Below, one piece after another: positions 45,467 to 54,461 of a DNA stretch of 59,636 nt (its first letter is position 1; each line of letters opens with the position of its first letter). The stretch is taken from assembly GCA_002341165.1 (NCBI GenBank), contig DDNL01000095.1, positions 18,686 to 78,321 on the forward strand, given 5' to 3'. A program made the position numbers and the translations under genes. This DNA is from Shewanellaceae bacterium UBA2521 (GTDB lineage Bacteria; Pseudomonadota; Gammaproteobacteria; Enterobacterales; Shewanellaceae). Under the pieces are notes generated by a model. The model did no database searches and was not told the origin of the DNA. It saw only the letters and a program-made list of their open reading frames with translations.

Positions 45467-46894
45467 TCAATTAACCTCCCCAGTAACATGAGGCTGCATT
45501 TCACTACGTGTTGATACAGTACGATAGAGGTTGTAAACCATAATCACAGCACCGGCTAGATAAATGGCTCCTCCAAGAAAGCGCAAAAACATCCAGGGTT
45601 CAATAAAATACATCGACTCCACAAAGCTATAGCTTAAAACTCCATTAGGCTCTTGGCTAAACCACATATAACCTTCACCAATACCTGCAACCCATAATGA
45701 AATTACATATAAAGCTATACCCGCATGAGCAAACCAAAAATGAACTTCAAGTAGTCGCTTTGACCAAAGTGGTTTATCGCCAAACAGCTTTGGAATCAAA
45801 TAATACATAATGCCAAAGGCTGACATACCGACCCAACCAAGCGAGCCCGAATGAACATGTCCTATCACCCAGTCGCTATAATGAGCAATCATGTTGAACC
45901 AGCGAATCGCCAACAAAGGCCCTTCAAAAGTGGCTAGAGCATAATAAAAAACTGCTGATAAGAAAAATAACGCAACATAATCTGTTTTGAGTTTTTCTTT
46001 ATTCGACGCCATCGTCATGTAGCTGTTGTAAGCACCAACCCAAGAAGGTATCCACAACACAACAGACATCACAATACCGATATTTTGCACCCAAACAGGT
46101 ACAGAGGTATACACAAGATGATGCGTACCTGCCCAAGTATAAAATCCAATGAGTCCCCAAAAGTGAATAATAGATAACCGATAAGAATAAATCGGCCGCT
46201 CCATCACTTTTGGAATAAAATAGTAATTTGCACCAATAAGACCTGCTGTTAACAAAAAGCCTACTGCATTGTGTCCCCAGAACCACTGCATCAGTGCGTC
46301 CATCGATCCTGCATAAACAGAGTATGACTTAAAGAAGCTTACTGGTAATGCTAAATTATTAAGAATAAAAACAATAAAGATAACAAGTATAAAAGCTGCA
46401 AAAAACCAATTTGATACAAAAATATGATGTTCGGCTCGATTCAATATCGTTCCAAAGAAAAGCACCATATATACGACCCAAAGACACAAGATCATGAGAT
46501 CAATCGGCCATTCTAGTTCTGCGTACTCTTTGCCGCTGCTCAAACCCATAGGCAAAGTGATAACAGCAAGCAACAATACTGTTTGCCAACCTATATAGAG
46601 TACTTTGGCCAATCTTTTATCATAAAGTGGTACCCGACAAGAACGTTGTACAATATATAAAGAGGTTGCAAAAAGAAGATTACAAACAAAGCCATACAAG
46701 ACTGCATTCGTATGTAAAGATCTCAAGCGACCAAAGTTAACATACTGCGTCATATGGCTAAAGTTCAGCTCTGGCCAATAAAGTTGTGCTGCAAGAATTA
46801 CTCCTAACAACATACTTATAACCGCCCAAAAAGCTGAAGCTATTACAAAATACCGAACGGCTCTATCATCGTATTCAATTGCTGTTGTTTGCAT
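45467..46894 (-). CDS. ccoN: cbb3 cytochrome oxidase catalytic subunit I
   Basis: 475 residues with about twelve helices. Heme-copper oxidase of C type: FGRLRSLHTNAVLYGF, WFWGHNAVGFLLTAG with a copper/heme His region, HHLVYTSVPVWVQ (the Cu-B His pair) and SDWVIGHVHSGSLGWVG holding the heme ligands. High-affinity terminal oxidase suited to low oxygen. ccoQ and the assembly genes ccoGHIS are not in the window. Confidence 0.96.
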   Translation of the reverse strand: MQTTAIEYDDRAVRYFVIASAFWAVISMLLGVILAAQLYWPELNFSHMTQYVNFGRLRSLHTNAVLYGFVCNLLFATSLYIVQRSCRVPLYDKRLAKVLYIGWQTVLLLAVITLPMGLSSGKEYAELEWPIDLMILCLWVVYMVLFFGTILNRAEHHIFVSNWFFAAFILVIFIVFILNNLALPVSFFKSYSVYAGSMDALMQWFWGHNAVGFLLTAGLIGANYYFIPKVMERPIYSYRLSIIHFWGLIGFYTWAGTHHLVYTSVPVWVQNIGIVMSVVLWIPSWVGAYNSYMTMASNKEKLKTDYVALFFLSAVFYYALATFEGPLLAIRWFNMIAHYSDWVIGHVHSGSLGWVGMSAFGIMYYLIPKLFGDKPLWSKRLLEVHFWFAHAGIALYVISLWVAGIGEGYMWFSQEPNGVLSYSFVESMYFIEPWMFLRFLGGAIYLAGAVIMVYNLYRTVSTRSEMQPHVTGEVN

Positions 46895-46920
46895 GTTATA
46901 TACCTTAGCAACCCTGCTGA

Positions 46921-47232
46921 TTATTTAACACGATTAAAATATACGGCTATATCTTGCATATCTTTTTCTGAAAGTTTGTCTGCATGAACATGCATTAACT
47001 TGGCCAAACCTTCATTTCTATGACGGTTTTTATATGCTTTTAAAGAAGCAACTAAATATTCAACATGCTGACCTTGCAAATTAGGATAAGTCGGTATTTT
47101 AGAGATACCTTTGGCACCGTGACAGGTCATACATACAACCGCTTTCTTTTTACCTAATTCGAACTGGTCAGCAAAAACAGAGAAGCTGCTCACCAAGGAA
47201 AATAAGAAAATAAAAGGTAACAGATAACGCAT
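46921..47232 (-). CDS. Small monoheme cytochrome c
   Basis: 103 residues: signal peptide ending SVFA, then a class I cytochrome c with VCMTCHGAKGISKIPTYPNLQGQ and an axial Met in LAKLMHVHADKLSEKD. This is the c553/c554-like type. It opens the oxidase operon (26 bases before ccoN) and is the likely soluble electron donor to the oxidase. Confidence 0.9.
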   Translation of the reverse strand: MRYLLPFIFLFSLVSSFSVFADQFELGKKKAVVCMTCHGAKGISKIPTYPNLQGQHVEYLVASLKAYKNRHRNEGLAKLMHVHADKLSEKDMQDIAVYFNRVK

Positions 47233-47563
47233 GATGCAGCTCCTTTTACATAAAGTTAATTTAAGTGTAGTTCCAGTAGGAAAAATATTACATCTTTCAC
47301 TCAGGAAGATAATTCGCTTTACTTACTGAAAAAGTATAGGTTCAATCTTATAAAAGAAAAGAAAATAGGAAGCTTAATCCATCATAAAAAAACAAATGAG
47401 AATAATTATTATTTATATCTTTTTAATCTAAAAAATAAGATGGTTCTGAAGTCAATTGATACCTCCAGAATAAAGTGGTTCAAAAGTTATTCATTATAAT
47501 CACAGCCGTCTATGCTTAATCATGGAAAAAACATAACCCTATATTTAATCAAAGGAGTTGATG
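47233..47563. other. Divergent intergenic region upstream of the oxidase operon
   Basis: About 330 AT-rich bases without a credible gene. An FNR/ANR box (TTGAT-N4-ATCAA), usual before cbb3 operons, was not found. A Fur-like sequence is present (see 47397-47411). Confidence 0.5.
47397..47411. promoter_or_regulatory. Fur-box-like palindrome
   Basis: TGAGAATAATTATTA matches the 7-1-7 Fur core TGATAATNATTATCA at 12 of 14 defined positions. It lies between the cytochrome c gene and the membrane-protein gene. In such AT-rich DNA chance matches are common. Confidence 0.35.
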
Positions 47564-47911
47564 ATGCGTCCCGCAAAATTCTTCATGCTATATCTGAGCT
47601 TTAGCGGTTTGACTTATTTTTGGAGACTTATTTTTATCGCTACTGCATTTGAACCCACCACAGATATTGATATCATAAATATTGCAACGCAATGTCTCAT
47701 GATATTCACTTACCTTGCCTTAATATATATAGCCTACTTACGTGGCAAATATATAGGTAAAAATTATCTGATGATACTCCCGTTTATTGCGGGTCTATTT
47801 GATTTGATGATTACAACTGTTCTACTTGTTCCTACAGTCATGAATGTTACAGCTCTGTGCATAGGTCTTTATCATAAGGCGGAAGTTAGAGAATCTGAGC
47901 CTGTATCATAA
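47564..47911 (+). CDS. Small membrane protein, unknown
   Basis: 115 residues from the ATG at 47564, chosen because AAAGGAG is six bases upstream (three ATG-like codons in a row make the exact start uncertain). Four hydrophobic segments with short polar loops and a charged tail (HKAEVRESEPVS). No family recognised. Monocistronic, converging with the OB-fold gene. Confidence 0.6.
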   Translation: MRPAKFFMLYLSFSGLTYFWRLIFIATAFEPTTDIDIINIATQCLMIFTYLALIYIAYLRGKYIGKNYLMILPFIAGLFDLMITTVLLVPTVMNVTALCIGLYHKAEVRESEPVS

Positions 47912-47932
47912 AAGATGTGTTAATAAGTACAG

Positions 47933-48271
47933 TCAGTCTAATAAAATAAGTAGCTCAACATCAATCTTAGTCCGAGAACTGTACTTATTCACATAACCTA
48001 CAATTCTTACTTTTTGGCTCGGTTGCCATGAAGTACCGATCCACTTGTCATAGCCGATTTGAATAGACATAAGGCCCGTATTATCTTGAAAAGTATATTC
48101 TTCAGAATTAAGTTGAGTCACTATATAGCCATCTAGCATGACCTTGGTACCGTCATTGAGCTTCAATGCTTGTAATGTAGAAACCACTAGTGCTTCTTTA
48201 GCTTGAGCAATATTGTGCATGCATAAAGCGCAACACAGCACAAACCAAAGATGTAGGTAAGGTTTCAACAT
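47933..48271 (-). CDS. YgiW/YdeI-type periplasmic OB-fold stress protein
   Basis: 112 residues from the second of two adjacent ATGs, six bases after AGGAGG. Signal peptide ending NIAQA, then a bacterial OB-fold (BOF): ALKLNDGTKVMLDGYIVTQL, EEYTFQDNTGLMSIQI, KWIGTSWQPSQKVRIVGYV. Relatives such as YgiW and YdeI give tolerance to peroxide, acid or antimicrobial peptides; a similar role is inferred. Confidence 0.8.
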   Translation of the reverse strand: MLKPYLHLWFVLCCALCMHNIAQAKEALVVSTLQALKLNDGTKVMLDGYIVTQLNSEEYTFQDNTGLMSIQIGYDKWIGTSWQPSQKVRIVGYVNKYSSRTKIDVELLILLD

Positions 48272-48333
48272 CATCCACCTCCTCAAATGTAAACTGATTC
48301 AATTATAGACGCGTGCAATCAACCTATGATAAA

Positions 48334-48359
48334 AGAAAGCATCTTTACAGATGCTTTCT
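48334..48359 (-). terminator. Terminator of the 680-residue secreted-protein gene
   Basis: Perfect 11-base stem AGAAAGCATCT (48334-48344) / AGATGCTTTCT (48349-48359), loop TTAC; on the minus strand it runs into TTTTATC. A strong intrinsic terminator. Confidence 0.85.
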
Positions 48360-48374
48360 AAAACATATATCAAC

Positions 48375-50417
48375 TTATTCTATACCTACACTGCGCTGTT
48401 TCAAATATTGTATATACTGGTTTATCCTGTTCTTATCTACATCTGATGCATCGACATAAGATAAAGATGCTGCGTAATCTATCAGAAGGGTTGCAGGAAT
48501 AAGCCGATGAAAAACTGATTCCACCTCGACATCATAAGTCTTCAGTTCGGATAATACATCAACATAACCATCTAAAAAGCGTAAGTAATCCATGACACTT
48601 TGCTTTGAAATCGGATAATGATAAACATCTAAACGAGAAAAATAAAAGGTAAAATTAGAAATGTGTACCTGATGTAAATAATAAATTTTGGTCAACAATC
48701 TATTTTTTTGTTCTCGAGTTAGGGATGTTTCATTGAAGTGAACCTTGATTGCATCGATCATCATATCAATATGCGTTACCATAACTTGTTGTAATGCATG
48801 GAATAGATAAAGTGCAGAATATTGCTGGGAACCAAATTCGCGAGAACTTGAAATATTTAATTCAATCTCATTAAGAATTTGCACCAGAAGAGACAAATCA
48901 TCCTTATCAAGCAAAGCACCTTGATGAAGGTCAAACAAGCTATCTACTTCACGATGTAAGGCTAAGCTTGGAACAACAGAGTAGTTTTCTTTAGACGGCA
49001 AACCTAATAAATCATCCAATTCAAATCTGATCTCTAGATCATTCTTTTGCACTTCAAACCACCTGCGAACACGCTTTTTATCTATAAAAGAAACCCCAGA
49101 TAAAGCCTGAATACTTTGTAATAAAGTCTGATCTCTATCTACAGCTTGACTTTGTAATACATGCATCAACTGCGCTGAGTTATCATGAGCTACAGCTAAG
49201 ATATCTATTTCTTTTTGTAACACATATTGACTAAAATTTTGATGTTTCTGATTTCTATATCCTTGCGTCACAGCATAGGGTAGATATAAAGCTCCTATTG
49301 ATTTCTCAAAATTATACCAAGGATAATAAAGCTCACTTTCAAACGTCTGCATATGACTTTTGCCATCTAGCTGATCATAATCTTGAATCGACATCCATTT
49401 CTTGGTAGCGAGAATATGATGCAATAGCTCTTGATACATTTCAATATCATCAAGTTTAAATTGCCCTGAATTAAATTGAACACGGCCTGTTTTTAAAATA
49501 ACAGCTCGCATATGTTGAGATATATCATCATGAATTAATAGTTTTAAACTCTTAAAATATAAGCCAAGAAGCTTCTTTTGCTGATTAAGTAAAAAATATT
49601 TATCATCTGATGTAAGTGAAGCATATTTACCGTCAGGCATAGAACCAATTACCTGATCAATGCTCTTAGAGATTTTGAGTATAATACGACCTAAATTCTG
49701 CACAAGATCTAAATATACATTAACCCACTGTACCATTTCTTGTTCATTGTCTTGTGCTTTGAGAATAAGCCTAAACACATCATCCTGTAGTTTTTGGTAC
49801 GCTTCATAGTCATATGCATTAAAAGAATTATAAACATTTGCTGTGAATACAGGTAAAAGATAAGCGGCATCTTCTTGCTCAAGTCTAAAAGATGAATCAA
49901 GCTCAGACACCCTATTTCTATTTAATAATTGCTCCAATGAAATATCAAACTTAAAGTAGCGATCATTTAAAGCTCTAAATACTTTGGTATAGCGGCTACG
50001 GTTAAAATAGCGCGTAATGAGATACTCAGCTTCTTGATGAGAAAGCATGGAGTGCTCTGTAATATCATAATCATTGTAAAACGCATCAAGTATAAGTTGA
50101 GAAAAAGGAATTTTAATACCTTTATTACCATAAGAAAACAAACACTTGCCGCTTATAACTTTCATCTGCGCAGTACAACTTAAGGCATCAGGTTCAACAT
50201 AAACATGATATGTGTAAGCAGAATGTGCATCCTGTTGATTATTTTTAAACCATACCACTTCTGATTTATCTGCACTCAATGCACGAGCAAGATATACTTG
50301 ATTACCATCTTGCAATGCATCATACATTGTAGAAAGTGAAGAAGAAGAAGAGAAAACTAAAGGAGAAGAAAACAAACACATAGCATAGGCTATATTTTTA
50401 GAAACATTTGAAAACAT
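48375..50417 (-). CDS. Large secreted protein, unknown
   Basis: 680 residues. A signal peptide is clear (KNIAYAMCLFSSPLVFSSSSS), with a Ser run encoded by a short GAA/AGA-type repeat. The mature part is mostly helical, with only two close cysteines early (CTAQMKVISGKC, a likely disulfide in a small N-terminal domain) and then long helical repeats rich in Leu, Tyr and Asp to the end. No catalytic motif, lipobox, transmembrane segment or known repeat was recognised. Monocistronic with its own terminator. Could be a periplasmic scaffold or an exported effector; neither can be shown. Confidence 0.75.
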   Translation of the reverse strand: MFSNVSKNIAYAMCLFSSPLVFSSSSSLSTMYDALQDGNQVYLARALSADKSEVVWFKNNQQDAHSAYTYHVYVEPDALSCTAQMKVISGKCLFSYGNKGIKIPFSQLILDAFYNDYDITEHSMLSHQEAEYLITRYFNRSRYTKVFRALNDRYFKFDISLEQLLNRNRVSELDSSFRLEQEDAAYLLPVFTANVYNSFNAYDYEAYQKLQDDVFRLILKAQDNEQEMVQWVNVYLDLVQNLGRIILKISKSIDQVIGSMPDGKYASLTSDDKYFLLNQQKKLLGLYFKSLKLLIHDDISQHMRAVILKTGRVQFNSGQFKLDDIEMYQELLHHILATKKWMSIQDYDQLDGKSHMQTFESELYYPWYNFEKSIGALYLPYAVTQGYRNQKHQNFSQYVLQKEIDILAVAHDNSAQLMHVLQSQAVDRDQTLLQSIQALSGVSFIDKKRVRRWFEVQKNDLEIRFELDDLLGLPSKENYSVVPSLALHREVDSLFDLHQGALLDKDDLSLLVQILNEIELNISSSREFGSQQYSALYLFHALQQVMVTHIDMMIDAIKVHFNETSLTREQKNRLLTKIYYLHQVHISNFTFYFSRLDVYHYPISKQSVMDYLRFLDGYVDVLSELKTYDVEVESVFHRLIPATLLIDYAASLSYVDASDVDKNRINQYIQYLKQRSVGIE

Positions 50418-50583
50418 AATAATTCCTTATTTATATATTTTAAACAATCCTTAATGTAATCAAAGTTTCAATTTATTTATACCTTTTAATTGCCATACAC
50501 AAAATATTTAACACAAAAAAACATCGAGGCAACTTTATTTTCCTTTGTGAGATTTTTTAACGCTTCTTCACTCTCTAATTTTT

Positions 50584-50913
50584 TTATTGTAATAATTTTT
50601 CGATATCAAAAATCCACGCCATTAAAGCCCAAAAATTTTCAGCACCTGAAAACCCTTGATAAACATGTTCACCTAATAAATGCTTCTGATAAGAAAGCAC
50701 CTTAACAACCCTTACAGGTAATATTTTACAAATTATGTTAGCATTTTGATCAGCAACATGTTCTGATTTATCATTAAAATCTTGAGTCGCTTCGACAACT
50801 AAAATCTGAGTCCAATTCGGATATCTGGGTAAAAAAAGTAGATCCTTTCTTTTTATTTTTAGCAAAACCTCTGGTAGCTTAATTTCTTGATGTTTATTTA
50901 TTGAACCACACAT
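50584..50913 (-). CDS. Small hypothetical protein
   Basis: 109 residues with no signal peptide and no recognised domain. Composition is protein-like (KLPEVLLKIKRKDLLFLPRYPNW; QILVVEATQDFND), and the opposite-strand frame is not. The ribosome site is weak (TTAGAAAAT). It could be intact or the tail of something larger that has decayed. Confidence 0.45.
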   Translation of the reverse strand: MCGSINKHQEIKLPEVLLKIKRKDLLFLPRYPNWTQILVVEATQDFNDKSEHVADQNANIICKILPVRVVKVLSYQKHLLGEHVYQGFSGAENFWALMAWIFDIEKLLQ

Positions 50914-51142
50914 ATTTTCTAATTAGTATTTACTTAATTTGTGACCCAATAATTCTTAAACATAAATCACCTAAAATATAAAAAACAAAGATCATTAAAT
51001 CAAAAAACCTTATAATAAAAAGCCCCCCTCAAAAAAAACAAACCTGACTTTTTATCAAACACATATTGGACTAAAATAATACAAATATTGTAACATGGTT
51101 AAAAAACCCTCTTTTTTGATAAACATAATAAAGGAAACCTCA

Positions 51143-51778
51143 ATGAGTATTCTCGATCAGCTTAAACAGGCTACAGCATCAGCTTCCAGTAAGTCTAAAG
51201 GTGCGAGTCAAGCAGACTCAAATTGCAATAACCCACTTGCAGATATTATTTCCGATAAACTTGAAGGGCACTTAGATAAAGGCCTTGGTTCACTCAGTAC
51301 AAAAGTAAAAGACAGCATCAACTCATCACAAAAGTTAATCCAAGACACACAAACGAAAATTAATAATCAGGTCGAACACAGTCAACAACTGCTTGAGCGT
51401 TCAGATCAGTTTATGGCGAAAACAGAAAATTTTATTGCAACAACAGAACAACGTACAGAAAACATCTTAGGTCAGGCTGAACACTTCATGGCTCACATTG
51501 AAACCTATTTACTTACAGGCACTCTTATTATCGTAGCGGCTCTAGCAGCTATCACCGCAGCAGTCGCTTTTTATATTCATTACGTTTATCAAAAAGTGAT
51601 GACCAAAGTTATTTCTAAGGTTGTCGCCGCCACACTTGAAACCTCTTTAGAGAAAACCGTCGCTGCAACAGTAGGCAAAAGCATTGAAGCCTCTATGCAA
51701 GCAAATCAGGAGCATATCAACAACCTTGTAAATGAAAACTTACAAAAACAAGCTGATTCAAAAAAAGATAAATCCTAA
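51143..51778 (+). CDS. Coiled-coil protein with one membrane hairpin
   Basis: 211 residues from the ATG at 51143, which has AAGGA eight bases upstream. Residues 1-120 are polar and helical with Gln/Ser/Thr-rich coiled coil (LIQDTQTKINNQVEHSQQLLERSD), then a hydrophobic segment of about 30 residues (LLTGTLIIVAALAAITAAVAFY), then a second amphipathic helix and a Lys-rich tail. No family recognised. Probably inner-membrane associated. Confidence 0.7.
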   Translation: MSILDQLKQATASASSKSKGASQADSNCNNPLADIISDKLEGHLDKGLGSLSTKVKDSINSSQKLIQDTQTKINNQVEHSQQLLERSDQFMAKTENFIATTEQRTENILGQAEHFMAHIETYLLTGTLIIVAALAAITAAVAFYIHYVYQKVMTKVISKVVAATLETSLEKTVAATVGKSIEASMQANQEHINNLVNENLQKQADSKKDKS

Positions 51779-51850
51779 AGCATGATAGATAAGCATAGAT
51801 ATGAAGATCAGATACGCTTCTCTCGAAGGCATTATGAAAAAAAGAAGATG

Positions 51851-52219
51851 CTAATCTTCTTTTTTCTTTTGTGTAGCTTCGGTGCGTACGCGACCACCTG
51901 TTTTCTGGTTTGCTCTACCTTCATGAACCGCTTTTTGTGCTCTTTTTTTACGCAGCTCTTTTGGATCAGCGACAAGGGGTCTATAAATTTCAATGCGCTC
52001 TTTTCCAGAAACAATGTGGTCAAGTGGTACAATTTCGCTAAAAATACCTATTGATGTATTGTGTATATCTATCTGAGGATAATAATCGAGTACACCACTC
52101 ATCTCTATTGCCTGCAAAGCAGTTGTACCCTCGGATACCCACACAGCAAAAACTCTCTGCTCATGTGGTAGCGCATAAACAACAAAAACTTGGAACTGAT
52201 CCACTTTATTTTTTTCCAT
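51851..52219 (-). CDS. rnfH: RnfH family protein
   Basis: 122 residues from the ATG at 52219, overlapping ratA by 14 bases. Ubiquitin-like beta-grasp protein (UPF0125): FQVFVVYALPHEQRVFAVWV, then SEIVPLDHIVSGKERIEIYRPLVADPKELRKKRA. Function unclear; the ratA-rnfH pair beside smpB is conserved in gammaproteobacteria. Confidence 0.92.
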   Translation of the reverse strand: MEKNKVDQFQVFVVYALPHEQRVFAVWVSEGTTALQAIEMSGVLDYYPQIDIHNTSIGIFSEIVPLDHIVSGKERIEIYRPLVADPKELRKKRAQKAVHEGRANQKTGGRVRTEATQKKKED

Positions 52220-52646
52220 AAACAACCTCTGCACGCTGCACAAAAGCATCAATCATAGAATGAATCAACTGACTGAATATCGGGTTTAATGCAAGTTCCG
52301 TTAATTTACTTTTAAATGCAAAAGATAAATCTAACTCAATTTGACTACTTTGTGCACCTAAAGGTATAAAATGCCACACACCATGTAAGCTCTTAAAAGG
52401 ACCTGATGCCAGATGCATCTCAATTGATGTGTGTGGTGTTAATACATTGTGTGTTTTGAAAGATTGTTGGATATTTCCTTTAAGCTTTAACGTTAAACTT
52501 GCAGTCATACTCTGATCACTCACATCATAAATGTGTGCAGCACAACAATGAGGAACAAAGTCTGGATAGCGTGCTACATCATTGACCAAGTCATACATCT
52601 CTTGAGCACTAAATCCCACACGCTTGCAGCGTTTAATTGTTGGCAT
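52206..52646 (-). CDS. ratA: RatA family protein (START-like)
   Basis: 146 residues from the ATG at 52646 with GAGG upstream. SRPBCC/START-like fold: FSAQEMYDLVNDVARYPDFVPHC at the N-terminus and FKSLHGVWHFIPL. Bacterial relative of Coq10; E. coli RatA was first described as a toxin that blocks 70S formation, while a quinone-binding role has also been proposed. Divergent from smpB. Confidence 0.92.
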   Translation of the reverse strand: MPTIKRCKRVGFSAQEMYDLVNDVARYPDFVPHCCAAHIYDVSDQSMTASLTLKLKGNIQQSFKTHNVLTPHTSIEMHLASGPFKSLHGVWHFIPLGAQSSQIELDLSFAFKSKLTELALNPIFSQLIHSMIDAFVQRAEVVYGKK

Positions 52647-52752
52647 AAACAAGAACCTCATACACTTCAAAAGCTTAAAACAAAACCTAATTTTATCATG
52701 CCTATCTTAAAAGGTGAGCATTTTATACATGAAAATATATGAAATTTTATAA

Positions 52753-52777
52753 ATAATGCGTATAATGTTCGCATTAT
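52753..52777 (+). promoter_or_regulatory. Candidate smpB promoter -10 within an inverted repeat at the start codon
   Basis: TATAAT at 52761-52766 is framed by ATAATGCG (52753-52760) and CGCATTAT (52770-52777), perfect 8-base arms. The right arm enters the smpB ATG at 52776, only nine bases after the -10, so the mRNA would be leaderless or nearly so. No good -35 was seen. Confidence 0.45.
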
Positions 52778-53261
52778 GAAAAAAAATAAATCTAAAAAAC
52801 AAAATCAGTCATCGACTATTGCGCTCAATAAAAGAGCCCGTCATGAATATCACATTGAAGAAACCATCGAAGCAGGTCTCGCCTTACAAGGTTGGGAAGT
52901 CAAATCTTTACGTGCTGGTAAAATTAACTTATCAGAAGCTTATGTACTTCTCAAAGACAATCAGGCTTCCTTATTTGGTTGTACTATTACACCATTAAAC
53001 GTTGCCAGCACACATGTAGTTGCCGACCCTATGCGTACACGCAAACTTTTAATGCATCGACGTGAAATTGATCGTATACAAGGCCTTGTTGAGCGTAAAG
53101 GTTATGCCATTATTGCCACAGCTATGTATTGGAAGAAATCTTATGTCAAAGTTGAGATTGGCATAGGAAAAGGTAAGAAAGATCATGATAAACGAGCCGA
53201 TCTCAAAGACAAAGAATGGCAACGTGATAAAGCTCGACTGCTCAAACATTCATCAAGATAG
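52776..53261 (+). CDS. smpB: tmRNA-binding protein SmpB
   Basis: 161 residues. Family core STIALNKRARHEYHIEETIEAGLALQGWEVKSLRAGK and the C-terminal KKDHDKRADLKDKEWQRDKARLLK tail that enters the mRNA channel. Delivers ssrA RNA to stalled ribosomes. No Shine-Dalgarno sequence precedes the ATG. The ssrA gene follows after 44 bases. Confidence 0.97.
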   Translation: MKKNKSKKQNQSSTIALNKRARHEYHIEETIEAGLALQGWEVKSLRAGKINLSEAYVLLKDNQASLFGCTITPLNVASTHVVADPMRTRKLLMHRREIDRIQGLVERKGYAIIATAMYWKKSYVKVEIGIGKGKKDHDKRADLKDKEWQRDKARLLKHSSR

Positions 53262-53305
53262 GCTTTCTTTTCAGCAAACAATAAGTTAAACTAAAAAGGT
53301 TAATT

Positions 53306-53671
53306 GGGGGTGATTCTGGATTCGACGAGATTCACGAGACCCGAGGAGCATGCCGAGGGGCGGTTGGCCTCGTAAAAAGCCGCAAAAAAATAGTTGCAAA
53401 CGATAACTCGTTCAACGAAGCACTAGCTGCTTAATAACAGCTGACTTCCCATCGACCTCACGTTTTTCATGTGGGCAGAGGATTTCGATGGTCATCCCAC
53501 GCATGATAGCAAAAAGATGTGTCTAGGCATCTCGCGCGAAACACTTTCTAGAATCGCTTAGTGAAATCCTGTTTGTCGGAGCGCACTAAGTTAACTTAAA
53601 GACAAACTAAGCATGTAGCGCTGAGGATGTAGGTTTTTCGGACGCGGGTTCAAATCCCGCCACCTCCACCA
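53306..53671 (+). ncRNA. ssrA: Transfer-messenger RNA
   Basis: 366 bases. The 5' end GGGGGTGATTCTGG pairs with the 3' acceptor strand CACCTCC before A and an encoded CCA. The pseudoknot sequence GCATGCCGAGGGGCGGTTGG and the T-arm CGCGGGTTCAAATCCCGC match E. coli closely. The resume codon is GCA at 53396, reading the tag ANDNSFNEALAA with TAA at 53432-53434. The ALAA end is the protease-recognised degron. Partner of SmpB just upstream. Confidence 0.97.
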
Positions 53672-53714
53672 AACACATCATAAAAAACTTCTATACCTAA
53701 ATTTACAGTTCTCG

Positions 53715-54461
53715 CTAAATCAAGCACTTCACTACATAATCCACCACACCATAACGGCACATAGATACCATCAACTGCTGGGTATTATGCACGCCTAACT
53801 TCTGCATAAGTCTACGTTTTATTTTATAAACCGTATCTGAAGCCATATCATACTGATCTTTCTTATATCCAAGCACAACACCTCTAACAAACTTAAGCTC
53901 ATTGGCTGTCAGCTCTAAATCCCCAAAACTAAACTTTAAACCTGTTAAATTTTCTTCCAATAAATGACTTGATTGACTCTTGTGCAAGTCATACACAAAC
54001 TGACTTTTCTTGATCGGTGACCAGCAATAATCCTTCGCATATTCTTTAAATAGCTTCAATGCCACCGGCATACAAAAGTGTAATTTTTTTATTTCTGCAC
54101 AATTAAGCTCTTTCCTTGTAGAAACTATCATCTCATCGTAACCCGAAGGTGTTAACTTGGTAATAATCGTATCGACTTGTTTTTGTTGCAGCATCTGATC
54201 TCGATAACGCTTCACTAAATCTTTGCTTGGATCTAAAAGCTCTACTTTATTCTGTAAATATTGACAACCTATTTTATCTAATTTCTTTTCATTAAACTCA
54301 TGTAACCAATTACAATCGGTGCCTGAAATAAGCCAAGTATCATAACGAATATTCCAAGTGACCATTTGCAATTCTTGTACTCCTAATTGGAGTAAATCAT
54401 CATGCGATGCTAAGTATTTTTTCACTGCCCTATTTAATGACCTCATTTCTCGGATATTCAT
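53715..54461 (-). CDS. LuxR-type transcriptional regulator
   Basis: 248 residues. C-terminal LuxR/NarL helix-turn-helix at about 185-240 (FGDLELTANELKFVRGVVLGYKKDQYDMASDTVYKIKRRLMQKLGVHNTQQL). The N-terminal 180 residues are not a receiver domain (no phospho-Asp pocket) and resemble PAS-like sensor parts of orphan LuxR proteins, weakly. No luxI-type synthase is nearby. Converges on ssrA. A decayed relative lies about 220 bases upstream on the other strand. Confidence 0.8.
   Translation of the reverse strand: MNIREMRSLNRAVKKYLASHDDLLQLGVQELQMVTWNIRYDTWLISGTDCNWLHEFNEKKLDKIGCQYLQNKVELLDPSKDLVKRYRDQMLQQKQVDTIITKLTPSGYDEMIVSTRKELNCAEIKKLHFCMPVALKLFKEYAKDYCWSPIKKSQFVYDLHKSQSSHLLEENLTGLKFSFGDLELTANELKFVRGVVLGYKKDQYDMASDTVYKIKRRLMQKLGVHNTQQLMVSMCRYGVVDYVVKCLI

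Noticed and set aside
47233..47563. FNR/ANR box ahead of the cbb3 operon
   Set aside because: Looked for TTGAT-N4-ATCAA; only a half site (TTGAT near 47456) was found.
50490..50705. 71-codon plus-strand frame near 50.5 kb
   Set aside because: Overlaps the minus-strand hypothetical gene, low complexity, no ribosome site.
51782..52054. 90-codon plus-strand frame opposite rnfH
   Set aside because: It overlaps most of the well-supported rnfH gene on the other strand and has no recognisable feature of its own.
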